From Zygnema circumcarinatum (Eukaryota > Streptophyta > Zygnematophyceae > Zygnematales > Zygnemataceae): a stretch of DNA of 46,794 nt. The stretch lies in the NCBI GenBank assembly GCA_037447605.1, contig CM074804.1, positions 1,637,780-1,684,573 of the forward strand. Reading direction: 5' to 3'. Under the pieces are notes generated by a model. It had not been told where the DNA came from and ran no database searches. It saw only the letters and a program-made list of their open reading frames with translations. The translations under genes were made by a program, and so were the position numbers. The first letter of the stretch is position 1, and each line of letters opens with the position of its first letter. This document shows positions 34,849-45,382 of this stretch, in pieces.

Positions 34849-35051
34849 GGTTTTTTGTAAAGCAGCCACCGCAGGCTGTGAAAGGCTTAAAAGTGCGAAA
34901 GTCGATTGATCTTTTTTTTCTTTTTTTGGGTTTACTTTGCGGGGGGGAGCAGTGGACGATGTTTTTCAAAGACCCGAGCGGAAATTCTTTGGAGTTTAAA
35001 GCGATGACTAATCCGGAAAATTTGTTTGCGAAATATACCGTTTCGGAGTGA
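33249..35051 (+). CDS. VOC-superfamily (glyoxalase/bleomycin-resistance/dioxygenase fold) protein
   Basis: Vicinal-oxygen-chelate fold enzyme whose substrate cannot be told from sequence. The five-exon model is 33249-33355, 33618-33684, 34344-34398, 34602-34747 and 34953-35051, giving 157 residues; all phases join. Diagnostic pieces are [19 protein letters not shown] (first beta-alpha unit with a metal-binding His), [20 protein letters not shown] then [26 protein letters not shown] (second unit with His) and [14 protein letters not shown] near the end, where the Glu is the usual metal ligand. It resembles the short VOC proteins common in bacteria, so bacterial or plastid ancestry is possible but untested. 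Intron 1 holds a (CT)n, intron 2 a 600-bp polypyrimidine tract, and intron 4 the assembly gap between an A-run and a T-run. Confidence 0.88.
33438..33545. repeat. (CT)n microsatellite in VOC gene intron 1
   Basis: Almost uninterrupted CT dinucleotides lie between exons 1 and 2. Confidence 0.95.
33688..34320. repeat. Polypyrimidine minisatellite-like tract in VOC gene intron 2
   Basis: CCCCTCTC-type units of varying length fill nearly the whole intron from just after the exon 2 donor. Long frames on both strands here are not genes. Confidence 0.93.
34805..34814. other. Assembly gap (10 N) between poly-A and poly-T runs
   Basis: Ten N lie between about 28 A and about 30 T inside VOC gene intron 4. 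The true length is unknown, and the A/T flanks suggest homopolymer trouble in sequencing or assembly. Confidence 0.95.
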
Positions 35052-37075
35052 AGCTATTGTCTATTTTTTGGGGCGTGGACGAAATTGGGGTACAATTATG
35101 TATATATAAGGTTTGGGGTGTGGGGGGGGTTAGGGTTGAGGGTTAGGGTTTAGAGTTTTAATTAAGTGCTTCAAAGGTAATTTGGAAGTACAAAGAAATG
35201 ATTACCTTTATCGAGATGAACAGTGAACGATTCTTGGTTTCCTTGTTCTATATTGACTTTATCGAGGGTGACAATAGTGAAAAGTGGTTCCACACATGTC
35301 GTAGCAAAGAAAGCTCAAATTTGCAAAATTTTGCGTCCCATGGTTCCATGTGGTCCCTACTTAAGCGAACTCCGCTCCATGTGCTACGGTTGAGCGGGTC
35401 TGGAAGAACGGGAAGCGTAGCCGGGAACGGAACGGCGAAAAGTGGCGACGCACGTAACGGCTGACAGCGAACGTTGAAGCCCGCCCTCGGCAGCGCCCTC
35501 TGGTCGTACGGCAGGACGGCGTGATGCCGTACGGATAGCACTAACGACAATGTTTGCCGGACGGCCGATTCGGCGATTCTGTCGCTAGGAGCCGCTGAAC
35601 GGTACGGCATGTACGGCTTGTACGACTTCCGGAAACGAGAGTGGTGCATAATTTGTCGTTATTTGAGTCAGTTCCAAAATTTGAGATTGTCTCTTTCGAG
35701 TCGGCTCCGCGAATCTCATTCGCCTGACGCTTTCCGTATCCCAATCTGCGTTCTTATTGGTCTGATCTTTAGGACCTCACAAAAACGACGGCAAATATCT
35801 GTCACTTGTCGCCGCCGATTGGTCCCTGCCACGTCTGAATAACGATTCCTTGTCTTATCGTGATCTTCGTACATAAACAGATCGGGGAAGCCAATTGTGA
35901 GCGTGCTTTTCTTGTCGTTTTTCGCTGTCTCATGTACTCCAAATACCAGTTGCTAAACCGCAAGCTTATGCTCGGAAAGAAAATCGGCTCCGGTCCGTAC
36001 AGATGGAAGCGGAAGCGACAAGTTAAGTGACGCTTAATATCGTCACAAAGTTTAAACCCGGACACCTTCTGAGCTTTGCTGTGCGTAAGGCCGCGTGAAA
36101 ACTATCTGGATGACGTCGTGCTTGGTTGTACGAAAAATAACTGACAGTACGGTTCAGATGTCAATGGAGATGCAACACGACGTGACGTACGAAAAAGGTA
36201 CTGTTTTGTCAGCAAGTGTGCCTTTGGCGCATCCTTAAGGGCCTGGTCGACAAATTTCAGGCGGCCAATGATAGAGCAGAGTTTGATGTTCGACCAATCA
36301 CAAACAGCCATTTGGCGCTCTGAGAGCCAGGAAAAAGATTTTTGGCCGACCCGCAGTAAGCTGTCGCGCAGTGGGCCCTCGCCACCTGGCGGGGGGGACT
36401 TCGATTATGCCAGCCAGATCCTTTGTCGTCTTGTGCCAAAATGTCGGCACCGGTCATCTTAAAAAAAACAACGAAGAAGATAATTTCACAGAGTCAGAAA
36501 AAACGTTTTCTTTATTCTGCCCGCGGTCCGATATAAATCTCCCAAACTGACGCACAAAAGGCCACTCATCAATTTGCGGTCAGCATTCACAAAATTCCCA
36601 AACATTATTTCCCTTTCCCTTAACACCTTAGAATTTATTCGCACCTAAACAAAAAGAAATAGAACTTCGGGCAGGAGGAAACCTTTCATGGGGGGCAAAA
36701 AACCGTCCCTTCTATTTCCACATTTGGACAGCCGCCAGCTGCGCGCCGCCCTCTGCGCGCCGCCAATTTAGTGCCGCAAAGACCCCAAACGGACTCGTTC
36801 GTCGAGCCCGGTCGCTCTCCCATTTCCCCCCGCTTCCTCTTCCTCTCTCCTCGCTGACTTTCCCGCTCCCTCTCCCTCTCTCTCTGTCTATCTCTCTCTC
36901 CCCATCTTCCTCTTCTTCTCCCTCTCTCTCCCTATCGCTCTCTCTCTCTCTCTCTCGCGTTTCTTTCGCTGCCACTCCGCCGTCCCTCCCACCCCTTTCT
37001 CCGCGACATCTCCCTCTCCCCCCCTCTCTCCCCCTCTCTCCCTCTCCCCCTCTCCCTCTCTCTCGTCCCCGCGCC
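35052..37075. other. Intergenic stretch without a recognisable gene
   Basis: TTAGGG-like words follow the VOC gene (35120-35160). Several GTACGG/CCGTAC words lie at 35500-35620. Positions 36830-37070 are CT-rich and lead into the next gene. No domain was seen in any frame. Confidence 0.45.
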
Positions 37076-38132
<1,057 letters not shown>

Positions 38133-38773
38133 CATATAAATTTATTTTTCAGATTTCTAATAGATTATAGTTTGAAAGGGATTGGATTTGGGGGCATTTG
38201 TTGTGTGAGTGGGAGGGAGGGCCCTGATTGGTTTGTTTCAGATATATAGATTTTATTCGATCAGATTTTAAAATGTACTCGGGCGAGGAGCGTGGGCAGC
38301 ATCTGAAGTTTTTTCGTCGTGGTTTTGGACTTCAGATGGTACATTTTAAAATCACAAATTGAATTCGTAGGCGTCAGATCGCAGGGCATTTATTTAGAGG
38401 CGTTTTTTTGTGGGCAGGCTTTTGTCGCACTCGGCCGGGTCTGTCCAAGCATTGCAGTCTATGATTCTGGCTGTACCCATTTTTTGTTGTTCGAGGGAAC
38501 ATGAGCATGGAAGAGTTACGATCCAATGTTCGAATCTGCGCTTGACAATGCAATGTGATGCATTGCTTCTTTTTGTTTCCATTTTTACCTTTTTGCAATC
38601 ATTGAATCAATCGTCAAATTCGTCTTCTTCATTCAAACGGTTGTTGTGAGCAGTGGCGGGTCCACGCGTGTCTTAAGGGGGGGAGGCCCTTCATCAAGTT
38701 TTGAGAAGCTGTACGCCTTTGAAGGTTGATTAAGTGAAAGCACACTGAAATTTAAGAGCACAGATTTGCACAA
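38133..38773. other. Intergenic, nothing recognised
   Basis: This is mixed-composition sequence, with short frames only and no repeat structure or domain that I can see. Confidence 0.4.
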
Positions 38774-39226
38774 GTTGGACCATTGGATCGGCACCTAGTG
38801 GATGGCAATGGTTGAACGATCCGACGGTCCGCAACCATTGGATCCAATGGTTCGGAATCATTGCAATGGTTGGCTGGCGAGATCCAATGATTGGCAACCA
38901 TTGGCAATGGCTGGCTGGCTCGCGATTCAATGGCTCACAACTTTGGCAATGGCTGGCTGGCCCGCGATTCAATGGCTCACAACCATTGGCAATGGCTGGC
39001 TGGTCCGCGATTCAATGGCTCACAACTTTGGCAATGGCTGGCTGGCCCGCGATTCAATGGCTCACAACCATTGGCAATGGCTGGCTGGTCCGCGAGTCAA
39101 TGGCTCACAACCATTGGCAATGGTTGGCTGGACAGCGATCCAGTGGCTCTCAACCATTGGCAATGGTTGGCTGGCCCGCGATCCGATCGTTCACAACCAT
39201 TGCAACGGTTGATCCAATGGTCCGAC
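38774..39226. repeat. 42/43-bp minisatellite flanked by 16-bp inverted repeats
   Basis: Units starting GGCAATGG occur at 38903, 38945, 38988, 39030, 39073, 39116 and 39159. The periods are 42, 43, 42, 43, 43 and 43 bp, with AACTT and AACCATT versions alternating at first. Degenerate units lie at 38801-38890. The array is bounded by GTTGGACCATTGGATC (38774-38789) and its near-complement GATCCAATGGTCCGAC (39211-39226, 15/16). The unit length is not a multiple of three, so the open frames across it are not a repeat protein. Confidence 0.85.
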
Positions 39227-40240
39227 CCGTGCAGTTGTGACAGTTCTGCGGGGAATTTGAGACACTTGTGAACGCGGCTTGTGGCTGTTGACATTGATGG
39301 TTTGAAGGGATGAGTTCCAACCTCAATGTACGGCATGTGAGAGGGAACACTCAGTATGAATGATGATGGGGGTGGAAGAACGGGACATGCATGCATGTGC
39401 ATGTACGGTCGTGGCCGGGCGTGCTCGTTGTGAAAACTCCTCGAGCTGTCTGGTTCAGGAAGACGAGCCAAACTTCTGCAGAAAAATACAGGCTAAGAAA
39501 ATGCGGTTTTCGGGTGGAATCAGGTTCCATGCACCTGGACCGGATATTGTGGAAATATTCACTGTTCGCCTTGTGAAAAATCGCTGATGCTTTTAGGCGA
39601 TTAATATGCTCCGCAATGTGCACTATTTCGAATTATGAAAGCCGGAAAATAATTTTATGGCCATCCCGGGACAGGTTGGCAGAGCTAACTTCTCATTCAC
39701 AAAAGGTTCTTTTTATTTTACTTCAGGAAATATCTCGCATATAGACCCTAACTTTAAAGAATGGAAACTTCGTCTCACCGGCCGAAGCACGAGACCCTTT
39801 TTGATAAGTTTAGTCAAAAGGGGTATAACAGGTGTGAATGTAACTTTAACGGAACAAACCATTGATTTTGAACTATGGTTTTGTCCCTCATGGACAGCTT
39901 ACGCTCTCACAAGACAATCAATCGAAGCCAAGGCAATCAACTGCCAATCGGCCGACCAATTAAGCTCAAGCTTTATCTTCCATCAAAGTCAAAACTTTAA
40001 GGAAAGTCAGGAGATGGAGCGAGAGAGGGAGGGAAGGAGGGAGGGAAGGAGGGAGGGAAGGAGGGAGGGAGGGAGAGAGGGAAGGAAAAGGAGAGGGAGG
40101 AGGCAAGAGTTTCAATCTTTCTACAGTGTACAGGTAGTCATGGCCTCTCTCAGCCTATTGATCAGGCTCACCCTCTCTACCCTAAACAAGACTTTGAATT
40201 CCGACATCAGTTTCTCCGACATCACCGACTCCTACATCCC
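39227..40240. other. 3' flank of the F-box/kelch gene
   Basis: A 241-codon ATG frame at 39657-40382 (+) reaches into the antisense of the kelch gene. Its first 120 residues have ordinary composition but no recognised domain, so I do not call it. A GGGA repeat lies at 40020-40100. Confidence 0.35.
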
Positions 40241-42674
40241 CTACGATTTCGTGAGCTGCAACATAAAAAACTGGTCATCAAAAGTCAACCCTGTCGCAGT
40301 ATGGCCCTGCTGCTCTCCATCCACCATTCCTCCAAAAACAAGTACTGCACAACCCCCTCCTAATGCGCAAGCTCCATGGTAAGACCTCCGACTGGGAGTC
40401 TCTCCCTCACAGCTCACAAGCCTCCAAAGCTGCCCTCTCTCTCTCCTTCCTCCTCCCTCTCCTCCCCTCTCTCCTTCCCTCTCCTTCCCCCTCATTCTCC
40501 CATCCTCACTCCCTCCAGCTGTCTCTCTTCCATGTATCTCCCCCTCATCCATGGCCACCTCTCCCACTTCTCTCTCACCAATCTTCGGCTCTCCCTCGCC
40601 TTCCCCTCCCACTATCTCCGGAACCACTTGCAAATCGCCGTTGTGTGGAAGTTCAACATCCGGAACTGCGAAGCCTCCATCAACCTCCTCCTCCAACGGA
40701 ACCCTAATTCTCCCTCTCGCCACCGGTTTCAAAGCGTTCACACTATGCGAACGGGCTTCCTGCTGCGGATCAAGTACCCAAACATCTGATTTCCTCCCTC
40801 TCCTCCCATCCTCCCCCCCAAAAATCAAGACTCTCCCTCCCAAAATTGAAGTTGCAGAATGTCCTGCTCGAGGTCCTGGACAGTGCAAACACTGCTCCTC
40901 TGTGTGAGGAGAGTGAGAGGCCTCCACTCTCACCCACGAGGGTTCAGAGCCACTCTCTCCCAGCTCTAAAACCCACACATCACTCAAAACCTCTAGTTTC
41001 GCTCCTCTCCCTCCGTACAAGACGAGTCGGTCATCTCCTACCCATGTGAGGGAGTGCCCTGAACGCGGCTGTGGCGAATTAGCTGTCGCCAGCTGTCGCC
41101 ACGTGAGTGGCTCTTCCGTGAGGTCCAACATCCACGTGTCACCCAATCGTACGGCTCCATCTCCAATGCCTCCAAAAACGACAACCTTCAACCCTCCCGC
41201 ATATGAAGCTGCATGGGCCCCTCTAGGGACAGGGGAGTCGATGACAGGGAGACGGCTCCATGTGGCAGTTCCGTTCCGTTCCGTTCTGTTGTGGTCAACA
41301 GTAAACAGCCATGTTTCGTTCGATCTCACCCCAAAATCATTTATACCTCCAAAGATTAAAAGAGAATTTCCGACTACTGTGCAGCTTTGTTGGAACCTTC
41401 CTGCAGGCTGATCCTGAGTCACTGCTTCCTGCCATTCTAACCCTAATTTTGAGCCACCTGGCAGCAGGAGGTGGGCCGGATTTGCAAGCCACGTGTCATC
41501 AAGATGACGACCTGCCGAGAGAGCATCGAGGGACTGAAAATTAGGGGAAAGAAAAAATGCAAAAATGTGAAACAATAAAGGGTTAAAAAATAGGCCATGA
41601 TCGTTTGTTTACAGGGTGTAAACTTTTGCAGATTTTGGGGATATTGCAGATTTGAAAAAGAAAGCAAAATGAAGGAGATTGCAACTATGTATGCGAGCAC
41701 ATGAACCCTGAAGATATCCTGAACACTAAAATTATAGGATAAGACGTGGAGTCCAGATTTTCTTCAAGATTTTGTGAAGAAACTTGTTAGCTGCTTAAGG
41801 TAAAGGTCTAAGATCCTAATGAGAACTAGCCCTCCACTGCCAACAGATAACATAGTTGTGTTCTCTCTCCCTTTCTCTTTCCCTCTATTCCCTCTACTCT
41901 TCGCCTCTACCTCTGCCTCTGCCTCTGCCTCCCCCTTTTCACTTCCCCCCTGTCACACTCACTCCCTCTCACTCCATCCCAACACCCCCTCGCCCCTTCT
42001 CCCCCCTTCCCCCTTCCCCTACATCCCTGCTCCCTCTCCAACCACTCTCCCTTCCCCCCCTTCCCTTCCCTTCCCTCCACTCCCCTCCTCCCCTTCCCCC
42101 TCCCTTCTCTCCCCCTTCCTCCCCCTCTCTCTTCCATTCCCCCTTCCTCTCCCCCCCCTTCCTCTCCCCCCCTTCCTCTCCCTCCCCCTCCTTTCCCTCT
42201 CTCTCCCTCCCTCCCCTCCCTCTCTCCCTACCCTCTTCTCCTCCTCCCCCTCTCTCTCCCTCCCTCCCGCCCACCTCCATGGCAGCCTCCCCCAAAAACC
42301 GCCAGCCGCCCATCCACCACCGCCATGGAGTGCGATGCCCGCGCCCTGGGCGCATCAGCTGGCTGATCCACGCGGCGCCACGTGGCGCCATCTAGCGCCG
42401 CCACGTCCTTGTACAGCCCCGCCCACCCCCTGCGCCGCCACGTGGCTTCCGGAACCTCATCGCAGAGTGGGCCCCACTGTCTGCGGCAGACGGCGCTCCA
42501 GACGCCGTCTGACGTGGCCAGGCGTCTGTACAGACGACACGTGGCAGCAAAAGAGGCCACGGAGGAGGGCGGGAGGAACTGCAAAATGAGTGCCACGTGT
42601 TCAGCTTCCAGCGACTCGAGGGAGGGCCCCTGGCGGGACGGGGGGGGGGCTTTGGAGGAAGAGAGGGAGCCCAT
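40241..42674 (-). CDS. F-box/kelch-repeat protein (SCF ubiquitin-ligase substrate receptor)
   Basis: It would bind SKP1 through the F-box and recruit targets through a kelch propeller. The minus-strand exons are 42674-42275 and 41511-40241 (phase 1 into 2, GG plus GT), giving 556 residues. The F-box lies near the N-terminus: SLESLEAEHVALILQFLPP, then SVASFAATCRLYRRLATSDG. Kelch blades follow: LAVFGGGCHGGRHLDDTW across the splice junction, LLIFGGINDFGVRSNETW, VVVFGGIGDGAVRLGDTWML, LVLYGGRGAKLEVLSDVWVL, VLIFGGEDGRRGRKSDVWVL and finally VLVFGGMVDG. Between the last two lies an acidic/Gly-rich insert of about 110 residues, possibly disordered or an unrecognised intron. The architecture resembles the plant F-box/kelch protein At1g51550. 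The intron is a long polypyrimidine tract on the + strand. Confidence 0.88.
41860..42272. repeat. Polypyrimidine tract in the F-box/kelch intron
   Basis: C/T-only sequence occupies most of the intron next to the exon 1 donor. On the gene's sense strand it is GA/GGGA-rich. Confidence 0.88.
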
Positions 42675-43306
42675 GCTGAGAGGGGACTACGAGGGTTCAG
42701 GGACTTGGGGGCGTTGGGGGTTTACGGGACATGGCGGAGGAAGATGGGGAAACCCTAAAATGGGCGGGGGGGACGGGGAGGGGGAGTGCCACGTGGCTGT
42801 TCCTAGGGTTCAAATAGATTTGGGTTTTTTTTCTTTTTCTGGGGTGGGGGGAAAGTGAGAGTTGCAAACCAAAAAACCCAGATTCCGAAAGCCCCCAAAT
42901 CCCGAAATCAACTTGTAAGCCCAAAACACACAAATCCCGAAAGCCCCAAAACACAAAATCCTTCAAGCCTGGCTCCTGTGAAGCCCGAGATAGAGAGAGA
43001 GAGAGTGCGAGAGAGAAAGTGGGAGAGAGAGAGTGGGAGAGAGAGAGGGAGAGAGAGTGAGAGCGAGAGAGAGAGAGAGAGAGTGGTAGAGAGGGGGAGG
43101 AGAGAGAGAGAGAGAGGGAGAGAGTGGGAGAGGGAGAGACGAAGAGCGGGAGAGAAAAAGAGAGCGGGTCCGAGGGAGCCAAAAGGACTTTTGAAAGTCC
43201 GACACTGTCCATTCAGGCACAGTGTACGGTCCGTACAGAGTCCCGTATCATATATCCAGGCCTCCTCAAATAGGGGATTTGGCCTAATATATGGAATGTA
43301 CCCTAA
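42675..43306. promoter_or_regulatory. Upstream region of the F-box/kelch gene
   Basis: A CACGTGG word lies near 42789. Repeated CCCGAAAGCCCCAAA-like words occur at 42880-42960 and a GA-rich tract at 42985-43165. Next to the foldback element is GTACGGTCCGTAC at about 43224. No gene was seen. Confidence 0.35.
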
Positions 43307-44261
43307 GGGTAGTGATATTTCCACCCCTTTTTTGGATCCAAACACCCCTTCCCGGCCGGGCAGATTTCAAAAGGGATTAAAAACAGAAAATGCTTTTTTC
43401 ACACCTTTTTGGAATCGATACCCACCTTCTTCCGTCGGCTGATTTTATTTTTGCTAACCAAGGAAAATGATACCCCGTAACCGCATTTTGAATACTGTAT
43501 CCCGCCTCCCTGAATTTTTTTTTTGAGGGAAAGAAATATCTGCCTGCCCGAATCCGCTCGTAGCGGAAGATCCGTCCGCCACGAGATCGTTCGCGGGTGT
43601 CCGTCCTTCACACGTGCGTGTCAATCGCATCTGTCGATTTCCCTCGCAGATCGCACCACTGCAGATCACCGTTCGATCTGCAGCCGGGCTCGATCTTAGC
43701 AAATGGAAAGCGCCCACGAGTCCCGTCAAAGCCAAACCGCAGGTGCGAGTGCGCGCGTCCCTCGGCCCGAGATCTCGTCATTGTTATCTCCAAACCAATC
43801 AACATCTGCCACGTGTTACCTTTTTGACGTGGAAAATTTTGATTGGTCTGAAATCTCAATGTACGAAATTTTGGGTTCCTCAAGTTGCGACCTTACGACA
43901 TTTGTACGGACACACTTTTGAGAGGACTTTGGCGGGATACGTGGGCACGTGCCATGCGCTGTGACCGAGCCCGGCTGCAGATCAAATAGTGATCTGCCGT
44001 GTGGCGATCTGCGAGGGAATCAACGGCTGCGATTGCCCGCACGCGTGAAAAAAAATTCAGGTAGGCGGCATATTCAAATGGGGTGACGGGTTATCATTTT
44101 CCTTGTTTCGCAGAAATAAAATCTGCCGATGGAGGGTGGTATCGATTCCAAAAAGGTGTGAAAAAAGCATTTTCCATTTTTAATCCGTTTTGAAATCTGC
44201 CCGGCCGGGAAGGGGTGTTTGGATCCAAAAAAGGGGTGGAAATTTCACTACCCTACCCTAA
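43299..44261. mobile_element. Foldback (Mutator-like) non-autonomous transposon with 8-bp target duplication
   Basis: The element spans 43307-44253 (947 bp) and is bounded by identical TACCCTAA at 43299-43306 and 44254-44261. The left arm 43307-43692 and right arm 43966-44253 are inverted copies, for example TTTGGATCCAAACACCCC at 43331 and its complement near 44210, and CGATCTGCAGCCGGGCTCG against its near-complement at 43966. The left arm carries about 95 extra bases (43528-43622). No transposase is encoded. Very long inverted arms and an 8-9 bp duplication suit MULE/foldback elements; the superfamily is inference. Confidence 0.8.
43795..43846. promoter_or_regulatory. Two opposed perfect ERSE motifs inside the foldback element
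   Basis: CCAAT-N9-CCACG lies at 43795-43813, and its inverted form CGTGG-N9-ATTGG at 43828-43846. Both match the ER-stress response element consensus with exact spacing and sit in the element's single-copy centre. Biological activity is unknown. Confidence 0.5.
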
Positions 44262-44343
44262 ATTGGGTTTGGATAAACCCGTAAATAAGGCATGTACGGA
44301 CGATACATATGTACGGATATGTACGGATGGTGTTTTTTTTTAG

Positions 44344-44838
44344 TACAGTCTAATCACGTTATAGTGACCGTGTCGGTCCCCACTCCCCACATGTTTGTGT
44401 CACTATACCGGTAATGACCCGTTTGTCATTTCACATTTATAGTAACAATGCTATTAGATATGTTTTTGCGGTATGTCCGTACGCCTTTGATACCGTACAT
44501 TGTACTTTTTGGGCAGTCGTCACGTGGGTAGGTGTGTACGAACCCTAGTGAGAATATGTACGGACAAGTTGATATGTACGGTCAAGTCGATATCTGACGG
44601 TATTAGTCGATAATATGTACGGTCATAATATATTTGTAACGCATATTCCAATACGTGGGTGGATAATATCGGCATTTTGAACATATAGTAACAATTAGGG
44701 CTTTTCAGCGTCGTTATATCCGTAGTGGCGTCACTACTGGCGCAGGATCTGCAGTGGTGCAATTCCGTTCCCGGAAAAAAAGTCAGTATATCCATGCTGT
44801 TCTTATAAAAAGTGTCACTATAACGTGATTAGACTGTA
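44344..44838. mobile_element. pogo/Tc1-mariner-type MITE, 491 bp, TA target duplication
   Basis: The element spans 44346-44836 with perfect 23-bp terminal inverted repeats beginning CAGTCTAATCACGTTATAG. It is flanked by TA on both sides (44344-44345 and 44837-44838). The CAGT start, the TTATA-GTGAC portion and the TA duplication are typical of pogo/Tigger-like elements. It encodes no protein. Internally it carries several ATGTACGG words and further GTTATA/GTCAC motifs. Confidence 0.88.
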
Positions 44839-44978
44839 ATTTGAAGCAGTTTGAAAGTTGTCGTCTTGTGGAGCCTCGAAGCAGTGAGAGCTGCAGCGAA
44901 AGAGGACGGACATTTTTATTTCATTTGCAATTTTAGTTCCTATTTCAGTTTCTTTTTGTGGCTAAAACCCTAAACCCT

Positions 44979-45382
44979 GCACCCTGAACTTTAAACCCTA
45001 AACCCAGATGTAGCCATGGCCGCACGCCTCCCCCGCCATGGCCGCCTCCTCGGCCTCGACGTGGGCGAGCGCGTGGTGGGAGTGGCCCTCTCCGACACGT
45101 GTCAGCGCCTCGCGTCTCCTCTCTGGTGCGTTCACAAGTGTGAATAAGAAGGAAGGAGCTGAAGTCCGTACAGTAGAGCCGCACCCTGAACTTTAAACCC
45201 TAAACCCAGATGTAGCCATGGCCGCACGCCTCCCCCGCCATGGCCGCCTCCTCGGCCTCGACGTGGGCGAGCGCGTGGTGGGAGTGGCCCTCTCCGACAC
45301 GTGTCAGCGCCTCGCGTCTCCTCTCTGGTGCGTTCACAAGTGTGAATAAGAAGGAAGGAGCTGAAGTCCGTACAGTAGAGCC
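44979..45382 (+). repeat. Exact 202-bp tandem duplication covering YqgF exon 1
   Basis: Copy 1 is 44979-45180 and copy 2 is 45181-45382. They look identical by eye. Each includes the short 5' leader, the start codon, all of the exon 1 coding sequence, the splice donor and about 53 bp of intron. Confidence 0.95.
45016..45125 (+). pseudogene. Upstream duplicate of YqgF exon 1
   Basis: It is identical to 45218-45327, including the ATG and the GTGCGT donor. If transcribed, it could splice straight to exon 2 at 45595 and make the same protein, so it is either an alternative first exon or a spare copy. Confidence 0.7.

Noticed and set aside
38812-39271. Possible Trp-rich tandem-repeat protein (QWLT...NGWLA)
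   Set aside because: The DNA unit is 42/43 bp, so the frame cannot be maintained across units. All three frames are open for the same reason.
39657-40382. 241-codon ATG frame
   Set aside because: No recognised domain, it runs into a GGGA repeat, and it overlaps the antisense of the F-box/kelch gene.
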